Assembly (NCBI RefSeq): GCF_001938565.1
Contig: NZ_MSYM01000016.1
Location: forward strand, 62,001 to 126,000
From: Rhodoferax antarcticus ANT.BR
GTDB lineage: Bacteria; Pseudomonadota; Gammaproteobacteria; Burkholderiales; Burkholderiaceae_C
DNA length: 64,000 nt
Reading direction: 5' to 3'
A model generated the notes under the pieces. It saw only the letters and a list, made by a program, of their open reading frames with translations, did no database searches and was not told the origin of the DNA. Below, piece by piece: positions 9,216-18,084 of this stretch (the first letter of the stretch is position 1; each line of letters starts with the position of its first letter). Both the position numbers and the translations under genes were made by a program.

Positions 9216-10517
9216 ATGCTGCTGAATTCAGACACCCAACTCAACCGCGACAGCTATTACGAAGCCAGCGCCCTGCGCCCGGCGCAAATGGCGCCGCTGC
9301 AAGAACACCTGTCGGTGGATGTGGTGGTGGTGGGGGCCGGTTTTGCCGGGCTGTCCAGCGCCATTGAGCTGGCGCGTGCGGGCTATTCGGTGGCGGTGCT
9401 GGAGGCCGATCGGGTCTGCAGCGGCGCCTCTGGGCGCAACGGCGGCCAAGCCATTGTGGGCTACGCCAGCGGGCAAGAGGTGTTTGAGCACCAGTTGGGC
9501 GCTAACGCGGCGCGCCAGGCTTGGGACCTTTCGCTGCAGGCGTTGGACCTGATCGACGAGCGGGTGCGCGACTTTGCTATCGACTGTGACTGGGTCAAAG
9601 GCTACCTGCATGTGGCCGACTCGCCAAAAAAGTCCCGGGCGCTGCAGGAAGAAGCGGCGGCCATGCACCAGGCCTACGGCTTTGCCACCGAGGTGGCCAG
9701 CGGTGCCGAGGTGCGCCGCTTTATTGACAGCCCACGCTACACCGCCTGCGCTTTTGAGAAATTTTCCGGACACCTGCACCCGCTCAAATACGGTCTGGGC
9801 CTGGGCCGCGCCGCGCAAAGCCTGGGCGTGAGAATCTTTGAGCGCAGCGCCGTGGTGCGGCTTGATCGCGGCCCCAGCCTGGTGGCGCACACTGCGCAGG
9901 GCCGGGTGACGGCGCGTTTTGGCGTGCTGGCCGGTAACTACGCTCTGCCAGATTTTGGTCCCAAGGTGGCGCCAGAGCTGAGCCACCGCGTGATGCCGGT
10001 GGGCACCTACATCATTGCCACCGCGCCGCTGGAGCCATCCTTGTGCCACCAGCTCATTCCCAGCAACGCTGCGGTGTGTGACAACAATTTCGTTCTGGAC
10101 TACTTTCGCTTCAGTGCCGATCACCGCATGCTGTTTGGCGGGCGTGTGAGCTACTCGACCCGCACGCCGCCCAACCTGAAAACCACCATGGCCCAGCGCC
10201 TGGGGCAGATTTTTCCGCAGCTAAAAGCGCTTCCCATCGACTATGTCTGGGGCGGCTTTGTGGACATCAGCATGAACCGCGCGCCAGACTTTGGTCGCCT
10301 GGGCGACAACCTGTATTACCTGCAGGGTTTCAGCGGCCACGGTGTGGCGCTCACCGGCTTGGCCGGGCGGCTAGTGGCGCAAGCGCTGGGTGGGCAGGCA
10401 GAAAAGTTTGATGTGTTTGCGCGCCTCAAACACCTGCCGTTTCCGGGTGGGGCGCTGCTGCGCACGCCGAGCCTGGTGCTGGGCATGCTGGCCTACCGGC
10501 TCAAGGACGCGCTTTGA
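9216..10517 (+). CDS. puuB: FAD-dependent gamma-glutamylputrescine oxidoreductase (PuuB-like)
   Basis: 433 aa from the ATG at 9216, with AAGGA 7 nt upstream. The N-terminal dinucleotide-binding fold VVVVGAGFAGLSSAIELARAG lies near residues 33-53, followed by the DAO-family motif GASGRNGGQ and a C-terminal FAD contact (YYLQGFSGHGVALTGLAG). It belongs to the D-amino-acid-oxidase/PuuB group. With a PuuA-like gene directly downstream and an aldehyde dehydrogenase in the locus, oxidation of gamma-glutamylputrescine to the aldehyde is the likely reaction; this is inferred from context, since DAO proteins vary in substrate. Confidence 0.85.
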   Translation: MLLNSDTQLNRDSYYEASALRPAQMAPLQEHLSVDVVVVGAGFAGLSSAIELARAGYSVAVLEADRVCSGASGRNGGQAIVGYASGQEVFEHQLGANAARQAWDLSLQALDLIDERVRDFAIDCDWVKGYLHVADSPKKSRALQEEAAAMHQAYGFATEVASGAEVRRFIDSPRYTACAFEKFSGHLHPLKYGLGLGRAAQSLGVRIFERSAVVRLDRGPSLVAHTAQGRVTARFGVLAGNYALPDFGPKVAPELSHRVMPVGTYIIATAPLEPSLCHQLIPSNAAVCDNNFVLDYFRFSADHRMLFGGRVSYSTRTPPNLKTTMAQRLGQIFPQLKALPIDYVWGGFVDISMNRAPDFGRLGDNLYYLQGFSGHGVALTGLAGRLVAQALGGQAEKFDVFARLKHLPFPGGALLRTPSLVLGMLAYRLKDAL

Positions 10518-10894
10518 GTTTTTAAGCCTTTTTGGCCTCTAGCCCTTACCAATAAAGCGCTAACAGCTATCAAAAAAAATAGTGACTGATGTGTTTGACG
10601 GGCCACACTTGTATCGACTTCACCCCGGCCCCCACCCAGCTGACCCAGTCGCCCTGAACGTTGAATGGGTTCAACGTAGCCATCCACTGGTTGCGCGACA
10701 TGATGCTGGTGCGGCGGTTCAAAAGACTGCGTTACAGTGGACCGCGGTCGCAACCGTGACATTTCGCAGGCGGCTCCTGTAACAAGTGGCGCCTTTGGAT
10801 TGAAACAATTGCCTCCGATTTCGAAATAATCCACCTCTTACAAGGTGCCATGAAGCAGTGTTGACCCGAGGTGACGCTGTTTGCGGAGACTCTC
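10518..10894. other. Intergenic region puuB-puuA with a repeat and a short minus-strand frame
   Basis: About 375 bp. The first 65 bp are a CTAG repeat copy. A 43-codon minus-strand frame (about 10576-10705, starting MSRNQWMATLNPFNVQGDW) has protein-like composition but no ribosome site, and its stop lies in the repeat; it may be a remnant. No terminator or promoter is clear. Confidence 0.4.
10534..10582 (+). repeat. CTAG dispersed repeat, copy 2
   Basis: Near-consensus forward copy GGCCTCTAGCCCTTA ... AAGCGCTAACAGCTATCAA followed by A8TAG, beginning 17 bp after the puuB stop. Confidence 0.85.
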
Positions 10895-12262
10895 ATGACA
10901 AACAAAAAATCAATGACTTTCAACGATTTGGAGCAATGGCTCAACGAGCGCCGGGTGACCGAGGTCGAATGCCTGGTGCCCGATTTGACCGGTGTGGCGC
11001 GCGGCAAAATTCTGCCGCGCGCCAAATTCAACGAAGACCGGGGCATGCGGCTACCGCAATCGGTGGTGGCGATGGGCGTGACCGGCGAGTTTCCCGAAAG
11101 CGGGCCGTATTACGACGTGATTGACCCCACCGACAAAGACATGCAGCTGCGCCCGGACCCCAGCACCGTGCGCATCGTGCCTTGGGCCAGCGACCCCACC
11201 GCGCAGGTGATTCACGACTGTTTTGACAACCAGGGCAACCTGGTACCGTTTGCGCCACGCAGCGTACTGCGCCGGGTGTGCGAGCTGTATGCCGCTGAAG
11301 GCCTGCAGCCGATCGTGGCACCCGAGCTGGAGTTTTACCTGACCGCCCGCAACACCGACCCCAACACACTGCTGCGCCCGCCGATTGGCCGCAGTGGCCG
11401 CGCCGAGACCTCGCGCCAGGCTTACAGCATTGACGCGGTCAACGAATTTGACCCGCTGTTCGAGGAGATCTACGACTACTCCGACAAGATGGAGCTCAAC
11501 GTGGACACGCTGATCCACGAAATTGGCGCCGGGCAGATGGAGATCAACTTCTTTCACGCCGAGCCGCTGGGGCTGGCCGATGAGGTGTTTTTGTTCAAAC
11601 GCACGGTGCGCGAATCGGCGCTGCGCCACGACATGTATGCCACCTTCATGGCCAAGCCGATTGCCGGTGAACCCGGTAGCGCCATGCATGTGCATCAGAG
11701 CATTTTGAACAAAATCACCGGCAAAAACATTTTCAGCAACGAGGACGGCACACCGTCAGAGGCGTTCATGCATTACATCGGCGGGCTGCAGCGCTACATC
11801 CCGGCGGCCATGGTGCTGGTGGCGCCGTATGTGAACAGCTATCGCCGCCTGAGCCGCAACACCGCAGCACCCATCAACATCGAGTGGGGTTACGACAACC
11901 GTACCGTTGGCATCCGCTCGCCCATTTCGGCACCCGCCGCGCGCCGGGTTGAAAACCGGGTGATTGGTGCCGATGCCAACCCGTATGTGGCGCTGGCCAT
12001 GACGCTGGCCTGTGGCTACCTGGGCCTGAAAAACAAGATCAAACCCAAGCCTGAGATGAAGGGTGATGCGTATCTCGCACCGCACTCGTTGCCGCGCAGC
12101 CTGGGCGAAGCGCTTGACTGGTTGCGCCGCGAGTCTGACCTGCACGAGGTGCTGGGCAAAGAGTTCATCACCGTGTATGCCGAGGTCAAGGACCTTGAGT
12201 TTGAAGAATTCATGAAAGTGATCTCGCCCTGGGAACGTGAACACCTGCTACTGCATGTATAG
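10895..12262 (+). CDS. puuA: Gamma-glutamylputrescine synthetase, glutamine synthetase family
   Basis: 455 aa from the ATG at 10895 (GCGGAG 7 nt upstream); an in-frame GTG at 10871 is less likely. Glutamine synthetase fold: N-terminal beta-grasp, ELEFYL (metal Glu), GAGQMEINF, AMHVHQSI (conserved His) and the ATP-site region NRTVGIRSPISAPAARRVENR. PuuA ligates glutamate to putrescine with ATP. Assignment to PuuA rather than GlnA rests on divergence of the N-terminus and on the polyamine neighbours. The TAG stop lies inside a reverse-oriented CTAG repeat (12259-12297). Confidence 0.85.
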   Translation: MTNKKSMTFNDLEQWLNERRVTEVECLVPDLTGVARGKILPRAKFNEDRGMRLPQSVVAMGVTGEFPESGPYYDVIDPTDKDMQLRPDPSTVRIVPWASDPTAQVIHDCFDNQGNLVPFAPRSVLRRVCELYAAEGLQPIVAPELEFYLTARNTDPNTLLRPPIGRSGRAETSRQAYSIDAVNEFDPLFEEIYDYSDKMELNVDTLIHEIGAGQMEINFFHAEPLGLADEVFLFKRTVRESALRHDMYATFMAKPIAGEPGSAMHVHQSILNKITGKNIFSNEDGTPSEAFMHYIGGLQRYIPAAMVLVAPYVNSYRRLSRNTAAPINIEWGYDNRTVGIRSPISAPAARRVENRVIGADANPYVALAMTLACGYLGLKNKIKPKPEMKGDAYLAPHSLPRSLGEALDWLRRESDLHEVLGKEFITVYAEVKDLEFEEFMKVISPWEREHLLLHV

Positions 12263-12297
12263 CTGCTTGCGCTTATTCTATAAGGGCTAGAGGCCTA
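12259..12297 (-). repeat. CTAG dispersed repeat, copy 3 (contains the puuA stop)
   Basis: Reverse-orientation copy ATAGCTGCTTGCGCTTATTC ... TAAGGGCTAGAGGCCT. The puuA stop TAG (12260-12262) is part of its ATAGCTGC end, and the following ribosome site of the aminotransferase starts just after it. Confidence 0.85.
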
Positions 12298-12322
12298 TTT
12301 CTTATATAAAAGGATGTAATCC

Positions 12323-13732
12323 ATGAACACGATGACCCCACCCAGCCAGCTCAGCACCCAAGAGATTCAGGCGCTGGACAGCGCGCACTTCATCCACCCG
12401 TTCACCGACCACGGCGACCTGGCCACGCGTGGTGCACGCGTCATCACCCGCAGCGAAGGCGTGTATGTGTGGGACTCCGAGGGCGTGAAACTCTTTGACG
12501 CGATGAGCGGCCTGTGGTGCGTCAACGTCGGCTATGGCCGCAAGGAACTGGCCGAGGCCGCCTACCAGCAGATGATGACACTGCCGTTTTACAACAGCTT
12601 TTTCCAGACCACCAACGTGCCCGCCGTGAAATTGGCCACGAAGTTGGCAGCCTTGGCGCCTAAGGTGGGTGACCGCAGTTTCCAGCATGTGTTCTTCTCC
12701 AGCAGCGGCAGTGAGAGCAATGACTCCAACGTGCGCATGGTGCGCCGCTACTGGGATTTGCTCGGCCAGCCCGACCGCAAGGTGATCATCGGCCGCCTGA
12801 ACGCCTACCACGGCAGCACCATGGCCGGCGCTTCGCTGGGCGGCATGAGCGCCATGCATGCGCAGGGTGATTTGCCGATTCCGAACATCACTCACATTGG
12901 TCAGCCGTACTATTTTGACGACGGCTTAGCAGGTGAGTCGGCAGATGAATTCGGCCTGCGCACAGCGGGCTGGCTAGAAGAAAAAATTCTGGAACTGGGT
13001 GCCGACAAAGTGGCGGCGTTTATCGCCGAGCCGATTCAGGGCGCTGGCGGCGTGATCATTCCCCCAGCGAGCTACTGGCCCGAGATTCAACGCATTGTGG
13101 ACAAATACGGCATTTTGCTGATCAGCGATGAGGTGATCTGCGCCTTTGGCCGCCTGGGCCACTGGTTTGCCTATGAGAAGTTTGGCTACAAGCCTGATCT
13201 GGTAACTTTTGCCAAGGCGGTGACCAGCGGCTACATCCCCTTGGGCGGCGTGATGGTGGGCAACCGCGTGGCCAAGGTACTGATCGAGAAGGGCGGCGAG
13301 TTCAACCACGGCTACACCTACAGCGGTCACCCGGTGGCCTGCGCGGTGGCACTGGCCAATATTGAGATCATGGAGACCGAGCAACTGCCGCAACGTGTGC
13401 GCGGCGAGATGGGTGACTACTTTGGCAAGCGTTACGCCGAACTCAATGACCACCCTTTGGTGGGCGTGGCCGAGAGCTGCGGTTTTGTCGCTGGGCTGGT
13501 GCTGGTGAAAAACAAACACACCAAAGAGCGTTTTGTTGAAGATGACGCGGTGGGCATGATCTGCCGCGGCCATTGTTTCAGCAACGGGTTGATCATGCGC
13601 GCCGTGGGCGACCGCATGATCATCGCACCGCCTCTGACACTGACGCACGCTGAGATTGACGAGTTGATGCGCCTGATCCGGCTTTGCCTGGACCTGACGC
13701 AGCAGGAATTGCACCAAAAAGGGTTGATTTAA
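12323..13732 (+). CDS. spuC: Putrescine--pyruvate type class III aminotransferase
   Basis: 469 aa, PLP enzyme of aminotransferase class III. Visible motifs: DAMSGLWCVNVGYGRKEL, SSSGSESNDSNVRM (phosphate-binding), LISDEVICAFGRLG with the PLP-contacting Asp, and the Schiff-base Lys in VTFAKAVTSGYIPLGG. The closest well-known families are putrescine/polyamine-pyruvate aminotransferase SpuC and omega-transaminases. It would convert putrescine to 4-aminobutanal, giving a glutamylation-independent branch beside PuuAB. AGGA about 9 nt upstream of the ATG at 12323. Confidence 0.85.
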   Translation: MNTMTPPSQLSTQEIQALDSAHFIHPFTDHGDLATRGARVITRSEGVYVWDSEGVKLFDAMSGLWCVNVGYGRKELAEAAYQQMMTLPFYNSFFQTTNVPAVKLATKLAALAPKVGDRSFQHVFFSSSGSESNDSNVRMVRRYWDLLGQPDRKVIIGRLNAYHGSTMAGASLGGMSAMHAQGDLPIPNITHIGQPYYFDDGLAGESADEFGLRTAGWLEEKILELGADKVAAFIAEPIQGAGGVIIPPASYWPEIQRIVDKYGILLISDEVICAFGRLGHWFAYEKFGYKPDLVTFAKAVTSGYIPLGGVMVGNRVAKVLIEKGGEFNHGYTYSGHPVACAVALANIEIMETEQLPQRVRGEMGDYFGKRYAELNDHPLVGVAESCGFVAGLVLVKNKHTKERFVEDDAVGMICRGHCFSNGLIMRAVGDRMIIAPPLTLTHAEIDELMRLIRLCLDLTQQELHQKGLI

Positions 13733-13826
13733 GGGTTTATCCGGTAAAAATTCGTTTGGTCTGATTTTTGCTAGCTATAAACTTGACGATTCCTGACTTT
13801 CTTTTCCTTCCACCGGAGTTCTTTGA

Positions 13827-14999
13827 ATGATGAAAAAGTACCTTATTTCTTTCGCTTTGTCTGCGATGGTGTTGGCGGCTTGTGGCAAAAAAGAGGAGCC
13901 GCCAGCGCCAGTGGCTGCACCAGTAGCTGTAGCCAGCGAACCGGCACCCGCACCGGTAGAGCCGCCAGAAGAAAAATTACTTAACGTCTACAACTGGCCG
14001 GATTACATTCCCGAGGGCATGGTGGCCGAGTTCGAGAAGGAGACCGGCATCAAGGTCAACTACGATACCTTCGAGACCAATGAAGCCCTGCACGCCAAAC
14101 TGGTGGCCGGCAACAGCGGCTATGACATCGTGGTGCCAGGCTCGGTGTTTGCCAAGCCGCAGATCGAAGGCGGTATGTTCCAGCCGCTGGCCAAGGACAA
14201 GATCGCGAATCTGGCCAACCTGGACCCGGCCATCATGGCCACTCTGGCCAAAAATACCGACCCTGACAACAAGTATCTGGTGCCATGGGGCTGGGGCTTT
14301 ACCACGGTAGGTATCAACAAGGCCAAGGTAGCCAAGGCATTGGGCAAGACGCCCATGCCCGACAACGCCTGGGACCTGGTGTTCAAGCCCGAGTACACCA
14401 GCAAGCTCAAATCTTGCGGCATTGCCTATCTGGACTCGCCCACCGAGATCATTCCGGTAGCGCTGCACTACATTGGCAAAGATGCGTATTCCAACGACCC
14501 GGCTGACTACAAGCTGGCCGCCGACATGCTGGCCAAGGTGCGCAAGGATGTTCGCCTCTTCAGCTCCACCATGATTGACGACATTGCTGGTGGCAAGGCC
14601 TGCGTGGTCATTGGTTGGTCGGGTGACATCAACATTGCGGCAACCCGCGCGAAAGAGAACCAGTCCAAAGATGAGATCGTGTCACTGTTGCCCAACACCG
14701 GCGCGTTGATCTTCTTCGACGCCATGGCGGTGACCAAGGATGCCGCACATCCGAAAAATGCCATGGCCTTCATCGACTTTTACCTGCGCCCTGAAAATGC
14801 TGCCCGCATGGCTAATGAGATGACCTACCCAACCGCCAACAAGGCAGCCATGGACAAGATCAACCCGGAGATTGCCGGCAACAAGACGATTTTTGTCGAG
14901 CCTGATTACATGGCCAAGATGATTGCGCCCAGCAGCTTCACCAACGAAGCCCGCGAAGCCATGGCGAACGCCTACAACGGCTTCAAAAAAGGCAAGTAA
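13827..14999 (+). CDS. potF: Polyamine ABC transporter substrate-binding lipoprotein (PotF/SpuD-like)
   Basis: 390 aa. The N-terminus MMKKYLISFALSAMVLAAC carries a lipobox (LAAC, Cys 19), followed by a Pro/Ala-rich linker (KKEEPPAPVAAPVAVASEP) and then the PotD/PotF fold from NVYNWPDYIPEGMVAEFEKE. Further family blocks are GYDIVVPGSVFAKPQ, YLVPWGWGFTTVGIN and CVVIGWSGDINIA. Probably captures putrescine or spermidine outside the inner membrane. The Pro/Ala linker with lipid anchor, in place of a free periplasmic form, is somewhat unusual for a Gram-negative. It heads the transporter genes. Confidence 0.9.
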   Translation: MMKKYLISFALSAMVLAACGKKEEPPAPVAAPVAVASEPAPAPVEPPEEKLLNVYNWPDYIPEGMVAEFEKETGIKVNYDTFETNEALHAKLVAGNSGYDIVVPGSVFAKPQIEGGMFQPLAKDKIANLANLDPAIMATLAKNTDPDNKYLVPWGWGFTTVGINKAKVAKALGKTPMPDNAWDLVFKPEYTSKLKSCGIAYLDSPTEIIPVALHYIGKDAYSNDPADYKLAADMLAKVRKDVRLFSSTMIDDIAGGKACVVIGWSGDINIAATRAKENQSKDEIVSLLPNTGALIFFDAMAVTKDAAHPKNAMAFIDFYLRPENAARMANEMTYPTANKAAMDKINPEIAGNKTIFVEPDYMAKMIAPSSFTNEAREAMANAYNGFKKGK

Positions 15000-15103
15000 G
15001 CACGTCTCTCCTGCAAAGCTGACAGGGCTGTTTGTACGCGAGGTATGAGCAGCCCTTTTTCTATGGCAGAGGCACCTTGAACTCTGAAAGTAAAGGTTTA
15101 AAC

Positions 15104-16207
15104 ATGGCGAATGCCGAATCCAAAGACAATTACCTGGTCACAGAGAAACTGGTCAAACGGTTTGACGAGGCTGTGGCGGTGGATGAGGTCAACCTGTCCA
15201 TCAAAAAGGGTGAAATTTTTGCCTTGCTGGGCAGCTCCGGTTGTGGCAAGTCCACCTTGCTGCGCATGTTGGCCGGGTTTGAGAAGCCTACCTCCGGACG
15301 GATTCTGTTGGCCGGGCAAGATGTGGCTGCTCTGGCACCTTACGACCGGCCTTTCAACATGATGTTTCAGTCGTATGCGCTGTTTCCACACCTGGACATC
15401 TGGGAAAACATTGCTTTTGGCCTCAAGCGTGAGGGCCTTCCCAAGGACGATATCAAACAACGTGTGGGCGAGATGCTGGACCTGGTCCAGCTGGGCACCT
15501 ATGCCAAGCGCAAGCCGCACCAGCTGTCTGGCGGGCAGCAGCAGCGGGTGGCACTGGCGCGCAGTCTGGCTAAAAAACCCAAGGTTTTGTTGCTGGATGA
15601 GCCGCTGGGCGCGCTGGACAAAAAGCTGCGCGAGCAAACCCAGTTTGAGCTGGTCAACATCATTGAGAAAGTGGGTGTGACTTGCGTCATGGTGACCCAC
15701 GACCAGGAAGAGGCCATGACCATGGCCGGGCGCATAGCGGTCATGAGCAAGGGCCGGGTGTTGCAGGTGGGCTCACCGCAGGAAATTTATGAGTACCCCA
15801 GTACCCGTTTTGTGGCTGATTTCATCGGTAGCGTGAACATGCTGGACGGCAAACTCAGTGTGGACGAGACAGACCACTGCGCGGTGCAGACCGCCATCGG
15901 TGAAATTCACGTCGGCCACAGCATCAGTGGCACCGTGGGCATGCCGGTGGCGGTGGCTGTGCGCCCGGAAAAAGTCAGCATCGGCAAGCAGGCACCGGCG
16001 GGCTTGAGTCGCAACCTGTTCACCGGCAAGGTCAAGGAAATTGCCTATTTTGGCTCCTACAACACCTACATTGTGGTCACGCCGCAAGGCACCCGCATGA
16101 AGATCACCGAGCCCAACGGCTCCCACCTGGACTTGCTGGACATCACCTGGGAAGACAACGTGTATTTCTGGTGGGACGACACCGACGCCCTGGTGTTGCG
16201 CAACTGA
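15104..16207 (+). CDS. potG: Polyamine ABC transporter ATP-binding protein
   Basis: 367 aa from the ATG at 15104 (MANAESKDNYLVTE); a longer frame opens at 15032 but lacks family similarity. Walker A GSSGCGKST near residue 45, Q-loop MMFQSYALFPHL, signature LSGGQQQR, Walker B VLLLDEPLGALDKKLREQ and H-loop MVTHDQEEAMTMAG. The C-terminal TOBE region (MPVAVAVRPEKVSI) follows. PotG/PotA type ATPase driving polyamine uptake. The next gene starts 20 bp downstream. Confidence 0.9.
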   Translation: MANAESKDNYLVTEKLVKRFDEAVAVDEVNLSIKKGEIFALLGSSGCGKSTLLRMLAGFEKPTSGRILLAGQDVAALAPYDRPFNMMFQSYALFPHLDIWENIAFGLKREGLPKDDIKQRVGEMLDLVQLGTYAKRKPHQLSGGQQQRVALARSLAKKPKVLLLDEPLGALDKKLREQTQFELVNIIEKVGVTCVMVTHDQEEAMTMAGRIAVMSKGRVLQVGSPQEIYEYPSTRFVADFIGSVNMLDGKLSVDETDHCAVQTAIGEIHVGHSISGTVGMPVAVAVRPEKVSIGKQAPAGLSRNLFTGKVKEIAYFGSYNTYIVVTPQGTRMKITEPNGSHLDLLDITWEDNVYFWWDDTDALVLRN

Positions 16208-16227
16208 TCACCGCAGGAGCTCGCACC

Positions 16228-17145
16228 ATGGCCTTCAACCTTCCCATGCCCGGCAGGCGCTTCGTCATCGGGGTGCCTTACGTCTGGCTGTTTGTCTTCT
16301 TTTTGCTACCCTTTTTGATTCTGCTGTACATCAGCTTTGTCGACATGGGCAACGACATTTCGCCTTTCAAGCCGATCTGGGACCATGAAACTGGCCTGCT
16401 CAAGCTCAAGTACGAAAACTATTGGACGATCTTTGTTGCCCAGGAAGAAGGCAGCCGTTTGTTTCAGACGATCTACATCGAGGCCTACCTGCGCTCGATT
16501 TGGTACGCGCTGGCCACTGCGGTGTTGTGCCTGTTGATCGGTTACCCGTTCTCCTACTTCATTGCCCGAAGCAAGCCCAGCGTGCGGCCCGCCTTGCTGA
16601 TGATGGTGATGCTGCCGTTCTGGACCTCGTTTTTGCTGCGCGTCTATGCCTGGAAAGGCATTTTGGCTGACCAGGGCGTGATCAACCAGATGCTGATGGC
16701 CGTGGGGCTGATCAGCGAACCCATCCAGATGCTCTACACCGACGTGTCACTGCTGGTGGGCATGACTTATGTGTACCTGCCCTTCATGGTGCTGCCCTTG
16801 TACGCCAACCTGGTGAAGATGGATTTCCGCCTGCTCGAAGCCGCTTATGACCTGGGCAGCACACCGCTCAAGGCCTTCTGGCTGGTCACCGTGCCCTTGT
16901 CCAAGGCGGGCATCATTGCCGGCTTCATGCTGGTGTTTATCCCCTGTGTGGGCGAGTTTGTGATTCCCTCGTTGCTGGGCGGGCCGGAAAACATCATGAT
17001 TGGCCGCGTAGTGTGGGATGAAATGTTCACCAGCAACAACTGGCCACGCGCCTCGGCGCTGGCAGTGGTGATGATTGGGCTGATCGTGATCCCGCTGGCG
17101 ATTTACTACCACTACACCGGCGATGCTGCCGAGCCACGCCATTAA
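16228..17145 (+). CDS. potH: Polyamine ABC transporter permease PotH
   Basis: 305 aa from the ATG at 16228, with CAGGAG 8 nt upstream. About six membrane helices (YVWLFVFFLLPFLILLYISF first). EAA loop: LLEAAYDLGSTPLKAFWLVT. The end segment WDEMFTSNNWPRASAL is typical of PotH/PotB. Forms the channel with PotI, whose start lies 9 bp downstream. Confidence 0.9.
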   Translation: MAFNLPMPGRRFVIGVPYVWLFVFFLLPFLILLYISFVDMGNDISPFKPIWDHETGLLKLKYENYWTIFVAQEEGSRLFQTIYIEAYLRSIWYALATAVLCLLIGYPFSYFIARSKPSVRPALLMMVMLPFWTSFLLRVYAWKGILADQGVINQMLMAVGLISEPIQMLYTDVSLLVGMTYVYLPFMVLPLYANLVKMDFRLLEAAYDLGSTPLKAFWLVTVPLSKAGIIAGFMLVFIPCVGEFVIPSLLGGPENIMIGRVVWDEMFTSNNWPRASALAVVMIGLIVIPLAIYYHYTGDAAEPRH

Positions 17146-17154
17146 GGGGCCGCC

Positions 17155-18015
17155 ATGAGCAACTTTCTGATCCGCTATTTTGGTCGTGCCTGGCTGGCAG
17201 TTACCTTCTTGTTTTTGTACCTGCCGCTGCTGTTCATGATCGTGTTTTCGTTCAACAGCACCCGCCAGGACGCGGTGTTTACCGGTTTTTCTTGGCGTTG
17301 GTATGAGGCTTTGACGCGTGACACCAAGATCGTCGAGGGCTTCTGGCTGTCTTTGCAAGTGGCCACCGCTTCTGGCCTGGCCTCGGCGGTACTGGCCACC
17401 TTTGCAGCGTTTGTGTTGGTGCGCTACCGGCGCTTTCCGGGGCGAACCCTGTTTTCCGGCATGGTGAATGCGCCGCTGGTGATGCCCGAGGTGGTGATTG
17501 GCCTGTCATTACTGCTGCTGATGGTAGGTATCCAGAACGCCTTTGGCTGGCCCCAGCGCGGCATGCTGACGATTGTGCTGGGGCACACGCTGCTTGGCAT
17601 GGCCTATGGCATGGTGGTGATCCAGTCGCGTTTGCTGGAGATGGACCGCTCCCTTGAAGAAGCCGCCATGGACCTGGGCGCCAGGCCGTTTCAGGTGTTT
17701 TTTTTGGTGACCATGCCGAATATTTTCCAGGCGATTCTGGCGGCTTTTCTGCTGGCGTTTACCCTGTCGTTTGACGATGTGGTCATTTCTGAATTCTTGT
17801 CAGGCCCAGGCGTCAACACCCTGCCGCAAGTGATTTTTGGCTACGCGCGCCGGGGTATCAACCCCACGATTTACGCCGCGGCCACTTTGCTGATTGTGTC
17901 GGTGACCGTGGTGGTGATCGCCTACAGCGTGTGGGTGGCGCGCCAGACGCGCAAGCGTGAGCGCGACATTGCTGCCGCCACGCGGGCTGAGGTGGTGGCA
18001 CTGCAGGCCCAGTAG
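17155..18015 (+). CDS. potI: Polyamine ABC transporter permease PotI
   Basis: 286 aa with about six membrane helices. PotC/PotI signatures: FNSTRQDAVFTGFSWRWYEAL, the EAA loop EEAAMDLGARPFQVFFLVTM, and FDDVVISEFLSGPGVNTLPQ. It completes a PotFGHI-type importer. A CTAG repeat lies between its stop and the aldehyde dehydrogenase. Confidence 0.9.
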   Translation: MSNFLIRYFGRAWLAVTFLFLYLPLLFMIVFSFNSTRQDAVFTGFSWRWYEALTRDTKIVEGFWLSLQVATASGLASAVLATFAAFVLVRYRRFPGRTLFSGMVNAPLVMPEVVIGLSLLLLMVGIQNAFGWPQRGMLTIVLGHTLLGMAYGMVVIQSRLLEMDRSLEEAAMDLGARPFQVFFLVTMPNIFQAILAAFLLAFTLSFDDVVISEFLSGPGVNTLPQVIFGYARRGINPTIYAAATLLIVSVTVVVIAYSVWVARQTRKRERDIAAATRAEVVALQAQ

Positions 18016-18029
18016 TTTTAAGCTTTTCT

Positions 18030-18072
18030 GGCCTCTAGCCGTTGTCTTGTCTGCGCTGGATGCTCTACTTTT
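18030..18072 (+). repeat. CTAG dispersed repeat, copy 4
   Basis: Diverged forward copy GGCCTCTAGCCGTTG ... CTGCGCTGGATGCTCTACTTTT between potI and the aldehyde dehydrogenase; the downstream gene's ribosome site GAAAGG directly follows it. Confidence 0.65.
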
Positions 18073-18084
18073 GAAAGGTTTTCC

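Noticed and set aside
13770..13800. A further CTAG repeat copy before potF (TTGCTAGCTATAAACTTG)
   Set aside because: Only about 10 bp match; the CTAGCCCTTAT half is absent.
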